Positions 43,618 to 48,063 of a DNA stretch of 48,063 nt are shown piece by piece. Below the pieces are notes generated by a model that had not been told where the DNA came from, did not search any database, and was given only the letters and a program-made list of their open reading frames with translations. Position 1 is the first letter of the stretch; the number at the start of each line of letters is the position of its first letter. The stretch comes from Palleniella muris (GTDB lineage: Bacteria > Bacteroidota > Bacteroidia > Bacteroidales > Bacteroidaceae). The stretch spans positions 1 to 48,063 of the forward strand of contig NZ_SRZC01000027.1 in assembly GCF_004792655.1 (NCBI RefSeq), in the 5' to 3' direction. Both the position numbers and the translations under genes were made by a program.

Positions 43618-44481
43618 ATGGCTATACATCATTTCATACTGACACGTTTCAATCTTACTCTTTGGACAAAGGACAAGAATGACAGCAGCATTGACCGTAA
43701 CGAATGGTTGCGGGAAAGACTGAAGCTGTTCGAGACCTATTGCCTGCCGTCTGTAAAGGCACAGACATGCAGGGACTTCACATGGGTATTGTTATGTGAG
43801 AAAGAAGCCGGCACTGAAGAGGGCGGTAAATGGATAGAGGAAAAAATGGAGGAGTACAAGCGATTGTGTCCTCAGATACGTCCCGTATGGGTACGAAACA
43901 AATATGGCAGGGCTTTTGCCTCCATTTTCCGTAATGCTACTATCAAGTTGCTGCGTGAGCGCAGTCTGCAGAATGATGACCTGTGCCTGACTACCTACCT
44001 TGACAATGATGACATGCTGCATCCGTTGTATGTTCAGTTTGTACGACAGGAAGCAGCAAAATCAGGCGTGGGCACTGCCATTTCTTATGACTACGGTCTG
44101 CAATATTTCACCGAACTTAATCTTGCGACACGAGTGTCCTATCCGAACAATCATTTCATGACCTTTGTTGAGAATGTCCGCAATGTCCGTACATGCTACG
44201 GTTATGGCAGCCATTTCCTTTTGGAAAAGACCAAGGCTGTAAATGTCTGCCATATCAAAAACATCGGATGGCCTATGTGGGTGGAGGTCGTCCATGGCTC
44301 GAATGTGGATAATGATGTGAAGATGACATTTGACACATCTGTACTCGATACAGGAAGTGAGATGGCACGCGAGTTCGGGCTTGATGTTTCAGGATGCAGA
44401 AGAAAAGATTATTACAAACGCTTTATACAGCAGGCTATACGGCGGCTGCATGACAAGATTATACCAAGGAAGTGGGAATGA
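43618..44481 (+). CDS. Putative rhamnosyltransferase-like glycosyltransferase
   Basis: The protein has HHFILTRFNLTLWTKD, KLFETYCLPSVKAQTCRDFT, WVLLCEK and TTYLDNDDMLHPLYVQFV, the pattern of the PF11316 family of putative rhamnosyl transferases, with a DNDD acidic motif. It would transfer a sugar in the cytoplasm. The role is predicted from family resemblance and position. Confidence 0.75.
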   Translation: MAIHHFILTRFNLTLWTKDKNDSSIDRNEWLRERLKLFETYCLPSVKAQTCRDFTWVLLCEKEAGTEEGGKWIEEKMEEYKRLCPQIRPVWVRNKYGRAFASIFRNATIKLLRERSLQNDDLCLTTYLDNDDMLHPLYVQFVRQEAAKSGVGTAISYDYGLQYFTELNLATRVSYPNNHFMTFVENVRNVRTCYGYGSHFLLEKTKAVNVCHIKNIGWPMWVEVVHGSNVDNDVKMTFDTSVLDTGSEMAREFGLDVSGCRRKDYYKRFIQQAIRRLHDKIIPRKWE

Positions 44482-44581
44482 GCAGTATTTGCTTTTATTG
44501 TTGTCTGGTAAAAAACAATGACAAGCAGCAAAGCTCCTGCATATCACCATCTTATGAAGTTTTGCTTCAAAGGGGGCTTGG

Positions 44582-44599
44582 GAACCGCTGACGCGGTTC
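44582..44599. repeat. Palindrome GAACCGC-tgac-GCGGTTC
   Basis: A perfect 7-bp inverted repeat in the 217-base spacer between the rhamnosyltransferase-like and nucleotidyltransferase-like genes. A related AACCGC/GCGGTT palindrome lies at 47532-47547. It is a probable intergenic repeat. Confidence 0.5.
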
Positions 44600-44698
44600 T
44601 CTGCACAGAAACATCCGTACAGTGCGTACACAATCAGAGATGCATTTTGCGTTTTATCGACATCAATAATTTGCTTTTCTAAAGGAAACGGTTACTCA

Positions 44699-45805
44699 AT
44701 GGGAAGAATAGAAAGCATCTTCTTTGAACTGTTGCAGGTCGCTATCGACTGCCGTACAGAACTCTCCAGCGCATTGACGGCGGAAGAGTGGGAGCAACTG
44801 TATGCCATAGTGCAAAAACAGGCAATGGTGGGAATCGCTTTTGCAGGTGTGGTACGCCTGCCTCGTGAGCAGCTGCCTTCACGCAATCGCCTTATACAGT
44901 GGAAAGTGTATGCCGACAAACTGGCATTACGTAACAAAAGGGCGAATGAACTCTGCCGTATATTATATAAAGGTGTTGTACAAGCCGGTTTTCATGCCAT
45001 GATACTGAAAGGGCAGGGTAATCTTTCCTATTACCCATCGCATTTGCGTCTTTTGAGAATGCCCGGAGATATAGACATCTTTGTGTACAATGACACGAAA
45101 CATTCTGTCAGTGATGTGATAGAATATTGTACCGCCCGCAGGAAAGGGCAATTCGTATATTATCATAACCTTGACTGGCCGATATTCAAGGACATTCCTG
45201 TTGAGGTTCATTACAGACCGACTTGGCTTTTCTCACCGTTGAGAGACAGAAAACTGCAACGGTGGTTCCGTTCTCATCGTTCTATTGTGGAATATGACGG
45301 GTATGGTGTGCCGACAGTAGAGTTCAATGCTGTGTTCCAGCTGATACATCTCTACAAACATATCTTTGAGGAAGGAATCGGTTTGCGCCAGCTGCTTGAC
45401 TACTATTATGTTTTGGAAAACCTTGACATCGAAAAATCCGGAAAGGATAGTCTGCGTCATACATTGGAGAAACTCGGGCTTAGGAAATTCGCCGGTGCGG
45501 TTATGTATGTCATGCAGCAAGTGTTTGCTATGTCTGAAGACAAATTTCTGTGTCCTTCTTGTGAGTCGGAAGGAAAAATGCTGCTTGCAGACATCCTGCA
45601 TGGAGGAAACTTCGGCAAATATGATTCCGATAGGGTGTGGAATCTGCAACCGGACTCGGACATCATGACGCGCATACAGTATGCTTGGCAGAAATTACGG
45701 CATAATTTCAGGTATCTCCGCAGCTATCCGGAGGAGGTGTTGTGGGAACCTCCGTTCCGCCTGTACCATTGGATGTGGCGCACATTCCGTTTGTGGCGCT
45801 TCTGA
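44699..45805 (+). CDS. Nucleotidyltransferase-like protein (NTP_transf_5)
   Basis: The middle of the protein has MILKGQGNLSYYPSHLRLL and MPGDIDIFVYND, with the D-x-D motif of polymerase-beta-fold nucleotidyltransferases of the PF14907 type. FKDIPVEVHYRPTW supplies a third acidic/strand element. Such genes are common at the ends of surface polysaccharide loci, but their target is unknown. This is the last plus-strand gene of the locus. Confidence 0.75.
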   Translation: MGRIESIFFELLQVAIDCRTELSSALTAEEWEQLYAIVQKQAMVGIAFAGVVRLPREQLPSRNRLIQWKVYADKLALRNKRANELCRILYKGVVQAGFHAMILKGQGNLSYYPSHLRLLRMPGDIDIFVYNDTKHSVSDVIEYCTARRKGQFVYYHNLDWPIFKDIPVEVHYRPTWLFSPLRDRKLQRWFRSHRSIVEYDGYGVPTVEFNAVFQLIHLYKHIFEEGIGLRQLLDYYYVLENLDIEKSGKDSLRHTLEKLGLRKFAGAVMYVMQQVFAMSEDKFLCPSCESEGKMLLADILHGGNFGKYDSDRVWNLQPDSDIMTRIQYAWQKLRHNFRYLRSYPEEVLWEPPFRLYHWMWRTFRLWRF

Positions 45806-45886
45806 TAATAGTCACTATGTGATTGCCATACTATCATGTGTTTATGTTAAACATGTCAAAGAACGCTTGTTTGTAACAAAGACGAT

Positions 45887-45964
45887 GCAAAGATAGTGCA
45901 AGGCGAACGCGATAAAGTTTACTTTAATTGCTGAGGCGCAGCCTATCTTCGCGATGCAAAGGTA
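45887..45964. repeat. Dispersed ~78-bp palindromic repeat, copy 2
   Basis: This copy has the same layout as 17102-17176: GCAAAGATAG...GGCGAACGC...AATTGCTGAGGCGCAGCCTATCTT...GCAAAGGTA. GATAG pairs with CTATC near the ends. It lies in the 577-base spacer 45806-46382, which has no gene and also carries the TGTGGC palindrome at 46138. Confidence 0.65.
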
Positions 45965-46137
45965 CAACAATTCACATGCGATTCCAAATCCCAATGGGGT
46001 ATAAATAGGGGTATCTGAATTTGCTGATAGAATAGATGTGGTTGGTAAAGCATGTTTTATACCATAATAGTGGTGTCCAGTAAAATTCCACAAGTAATTT
46101 TGAAATCATATTTTTATCGAAAATGTTTCGCATAATA

Positions 46138-46152
46138 TGTGGCTCCGCCACA
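46138..46152. repeat. Palindrome TGTGGCTCCGCCACA
   Basis: A 15-base palindrome (6-bp arms) identical to the one at 10434-10448. It is in the gene-free spacer upstream of the truncated hipA gene. Confidence 0.6.
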
Positions 46153-46382
46153 CTTTACAGCGAGATTCTGATAATGTGCACGAGGATAAAGGCTTGTTAC
46201 ACCAAAAGCTGATGAATTACAATGTGTTATGTATGTTTAGCGGACACCACTTGCCATAACTGTATTTAACGTGAGTTCAACGAATTTTTATATCGGAATT
46301 AAAAGAAAAATACCATTAAAAACATCGTAAAACGGTGCTTTGATAGCGTTTTTCTTCATTCTTCGGATAGTTGCAAATTCGC

Positions 46383-47003
46383 CTAACTCACTTTATTCTG
46401 CAAACGGAACTTTACCAGCCAATGACCTTCATTGTCTGAGAAAACAGCCTTTGGACGGCATCCGCCACTGTTTCCACTGTTGTAAAGCAATAATCCCGCA
46501 TCTGTGTCCTGCTGTTCTTTCAGCACTTCCAATGCCTTTTTTTGTAACAAGTCAAAATCTGTGCTCTCTTTGCCGAGAATTGTTCCGTGCCTGACTTCGG
46601 TGATTCCTGTTGCTGGGTATTGACCAAACAAGTTGGGCATCGTTGTGGTTTTGTCCGTAGGTTCATAGCAAAGAGCTCCCATGCCATTGTTTCCCACCAA
46701 GCACAGTCGGTCAATGGAAGTCAGACTTCTGTCATCGATTCCTTCGTGTAGCAAGGCTCTGTGAAGGAGGTATCTGCCATATCCGTCAGGAAGACTGTCT
46801 TCAAAGATGCCAAAGTTTCCATAGAAAGGTGTAGGATTGGCAATGAACAAACCGGGTTTCAACGGCAATTCAAGTGGGGACAGGCTGAAGCCGTCTGCAA
46901 GCCATGCTTTGTCATACTCAAAGGCGCAAAGTCGGTTGTCGGGAGTCTGCGAGAGAGTGCCGACAGCTTTGCCATGATATTTTACTGTAAGTCTGTCAAT
47001 CAT
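46383..47003 (-). CDS. Truncated HipA-like kinase (N-terminal part only)
   Basis: The 206-residue protein starts like HipA (RLTVKYHGKAVGTLSQTPDN, LPLKPGLFIANPTPFYGNFG, DSLPDGYGRYLLHRAL) and reaches the ATP-loop region (NSGNSGGCRPKAV, WLVKF). It then stops, about 200 residues short of the full ~410-aa kinase. The catalytic aspartate and the rest of the kinase fold are missing. It overlaps hipB by 4 bases. The remnant may be inactive or act like a HipS-type fragment that regulates; no separate kinase gene follows. Confidence 0.8.
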   Translation of the reverse strand: MIDRLTVKYHGKAVGTLSQTPDNRLCAFEYDKAWLADGFSLSPLELPLKPGLFIANPTPFYGNFGIFEDSLPDGYGRYLLHRALLHEGIDDRSLTSIDRLCLVGNNGMGALCYEPTDKTTTMPNLFGQYPATGITEVRHGTILGKESTDFDLLQKKALEVLKEQQDTDAGLLLYNSGNSGGCRPKAVFSDNEGHWLVKFRLQNKVS

Positions 47004-47335
47004 ACATTCTTTTTATAAGCCCGGCTTTTACCAGTGTTCTTGCGAATCTGTGTCAACTCTTCCATTGTGGAATATTTTGGTTGGCTGAAAATGTTTTTAA
47101 TCTCCGAAGTGTAGTCCATTGCCGTAGCTAAGGCAATAAGGTTCTTCAGTGAGATTAATCCCTTCTGCTCGAATCTGACAATGTTGCCCATTGCAACACC
47201 AGAATGTTCAGCTATCTGCGCGCGAGTCAGGTTCTTTTCGATTCTGCGTTTGCGGAAATCCTCTGCCAATCCTTTGGCAATGTCGTCGGCATTGTCAAAG
47301 GTGTAGTTTTCCAATAATGATAATATATTGTTCAT
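47000..47335 (-). CDS. HipB-like XRE antitoxin
   Basis: The 111-residue protein has an XRE helix-turn-helix (RIEKNLTRAQIAEHSGVAMG) in the middle and stands directly before the hipA remnant with a 4-base overlap. In hipBA modules HipB represses the operon and neutralises HipA. With HipA truncated, only autoregulation would remain. Confidence 0.8.
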   Translation of the reverse strand: MNNILSLLENYTFDNADDIAKGLAEDFRKRRIEKNLTRAQIAEHSGVAMGNIVRFEQKGLISLKNLIALATAMDYTSEIKNIFSQPKYSTMEELTQIRKNTGKSRAYKKNV

Positions 47336-47378
47336 ATCTATTGTATTTACATGGATAAAGATAAAATATTATCAGTTG

Positions 47379-47386
47379 CAAAGGTA
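47379..47386 (-). promoter_or_regulatory. -7 element (TACCTTTG) of the hipB promoter
   Basis: On the minus strand TACCTTTG lies 44 bases upstream of the hipB start codon. No good -33 element is found at 19-20 bases spacing. Confidence 0.5.
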
Positions 47387-47531
47387 ATTATTTTATTTCA
47401 AAATTGAGTGCTTATCTTAAAAAATAAGGTGTTCTGACACATCATTTAACGATTATTGGTTTTTGACTGTCTGGTAAAATACAATGTATTGTTAATTGTG
47501 CACATTCTTTTCTCATCCATCTCTATGCGGA

Positions 47532-47662
47532 AACCGCGTTAGCGGTTACAAGAAAGTAGCCGTGGGTAGCACCCACGGAACATTGTAACACTCTGTGCAC
47601 GACCGATTTATCGGTCGAATAAATAGGAATACAGCATACAATATTCGACCGATAAATCGGTC
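47532..47662. repeat. Dense palindrome cluster before the IS element
   Basis: Four perfect palindromes lie within 131 bases: AACCGC-gtta-GCGGTT (47532-47547), CCGTGGGT-agc-ACCCACGG (47560-47578), CGACCGAT-tt-ATCGGTCG (47600-47617) and CGACCGAT-aa-ATCGGTC (47646-47662). The last two share the same 8-bp arm. No gene is present. The cluster may be a REP-like insertion site. Confidence 0.6.
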
Positions 47663-47721
47663 TGTATAGTCATGTCTGACAATTCGTACGCGAGTTCGGG
47701 ATAAGAAAGTCCCCGAAAAAG

Positions 47722-47752
47722 TTGGTAATCTCGCAAATATTTTGTATATTTG
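47722..47752 (+). promoter_or_regulatory. Promoter of the IS982-family transposase
   Basis: TTG at 47722-47724 and TATATTTG at 47745-47752 (20-base spacing) match the Bacteroidetes promoter. The transposase ATG follows 36 bases downstream. Confidence 0.65.
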
Positions 47753-47788
47753 TAAGTGAAAATCAATAACATACTAAAAACATAAGCG

Positions 47789-48063
47789 ATGATTACCACT
47801 TGCAAAGTTACTGAAATTTTCTGTATTATCGACGAGTTTTCCAAGAAATTGCATGCAGAACTTGAAAAAAACATGTATTTGCGCCTTTCTGACATGGACG
47901 GGCGCAAGCGCAGGAAGTGTGAATGCATGATGTCTGAGAGCGAGATAATGACAATCCTTGTATGCTACCATTTCGGAACATTCGCCAATTTCAAGCACTA
48001 CTACATGCTCTTCATCAAGGGGCATCTTGCCAAGGATTTCCCTTCCGCCGTATCCTACAACCG
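47789..48063 (+). CDS. IS982-family transposase, 5' part
   Basis: The frame starts at ATG 47789 and is open to the window edge (91 residues visible). MITTCKVTEIFCIIDEFSKK, SESEIMTILVCYHFGTFAN and FKHYYMLFIKGHLAKDFPSA match the N-terminus of IS982-type (DDE) transposases as I know them. The catalytic aspartates would lie beyond the window. The left end of the element probably lies between 47663 and 47720; I could not fix it without the right end. Confidence 0.8.
   Translation, partial: MITTCKVTEIFCIIDEFSKKLHAELEKNMYLRLSDMDGRKRRKCECMMSESEIMTILVCYHFGTFANFKHYYMLFIKGHLAKDFPSAVSYN

Noticed and set aside
45887..45964. CRISPR repeat
   Set aside because: Only two distant related copies exist, with no regular spacing or spacers and no cas genes; it is a dispersed palindrome.

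Overview
The window looks like the chromosome of a Prevotella-like member of the Bacteroidales. The evidence is Bacteroidetes-type promoters (TTG, 19-20 bases, TAnnTTTG) in front of several genes, a RecA of that lineage, secreted proteins ending in a type-IX-like 'VYNxxGQxV...GIxIxNGxK' tail, a UpxY/NusG-like antiterminator, an IS982-family transposase at the right edge, and the near absence of Shine-Dalgarno sequences. This is judged by eye; no database search was possible.

Layout. 1-3.4 kb is a defence or toxin-antitoxin-like block: an XRE/ImmA-type regulator-peptidase, a PIN-domain protein, and a Fic AMP-transferase whose start region carries a three-copy 24-bp-spaced repeat. 3.4-3.7 kb holds a promoter, a structured probable small RNA and a terminator. 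3.7-6.2 kb has an AraC regulator and a FadL/OmpP1-type outer-membrane channel. 6.3-10 kb (minus strand) is a large secreted protein gene broken by two frameshifts, followed by a ~62-aa 'MKKKY' peptide gene. 10-11.8 kb is a palindrome-rich spacer and recA (minus).

11.9-45.8 kb is a large exopolysaccharide/capsule locus. A promoter-driven start encodes a WecG/TagA transferase, a Wza-like export lipoprotein and a Wzc-like tyrosine autokinase. Then come a convergent UpxY/NusG-like gene and a second secreted-protein plus 'MKKKY' peptide pair. From 19.9 kb there is a tightly packed, mostly overlapping run: a Wzx flippase, a GT39-like membrane protein, about ten glycosyltransferases, four acyltransferase-3 membrane proteins, three hexapeptide acyltransferases, an alpha-1,2-fucosyltransferase-like gene, a Wzy-like polymerase, and some accessory genes. 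The parts fit a Wzx/Wzy-type pathway: repeat-unit assembly, decoration by acetyl groups and fucose, flipping, polymerisation, then Wzc/Wza export. The initiating phosphoglycosyl transferase is not in the window.

The most striking feature is a set of poly-G/poly-C tracts of 7-9 bases in or beside genes of this locus. Where a tract breaks a reading frame (an acyltransferase with 7 G, a fucosyltransferase with 9 G), the frame would be restored by exactly 8 G. Two other genes of the locus carry 8 G and are open. This suggests a contingency (phase-variable) polysaccharide built on slipped-strand mispairing, whereas Bacteroidales capsules are usually switched by invertible promoters.

45.8-48 kb carries dispersed palindromic repeats, a hipB gene with a truncated hipA (minus), a dense palindrome cluster, and the 5' part of an IS982-family transposase running off the window.
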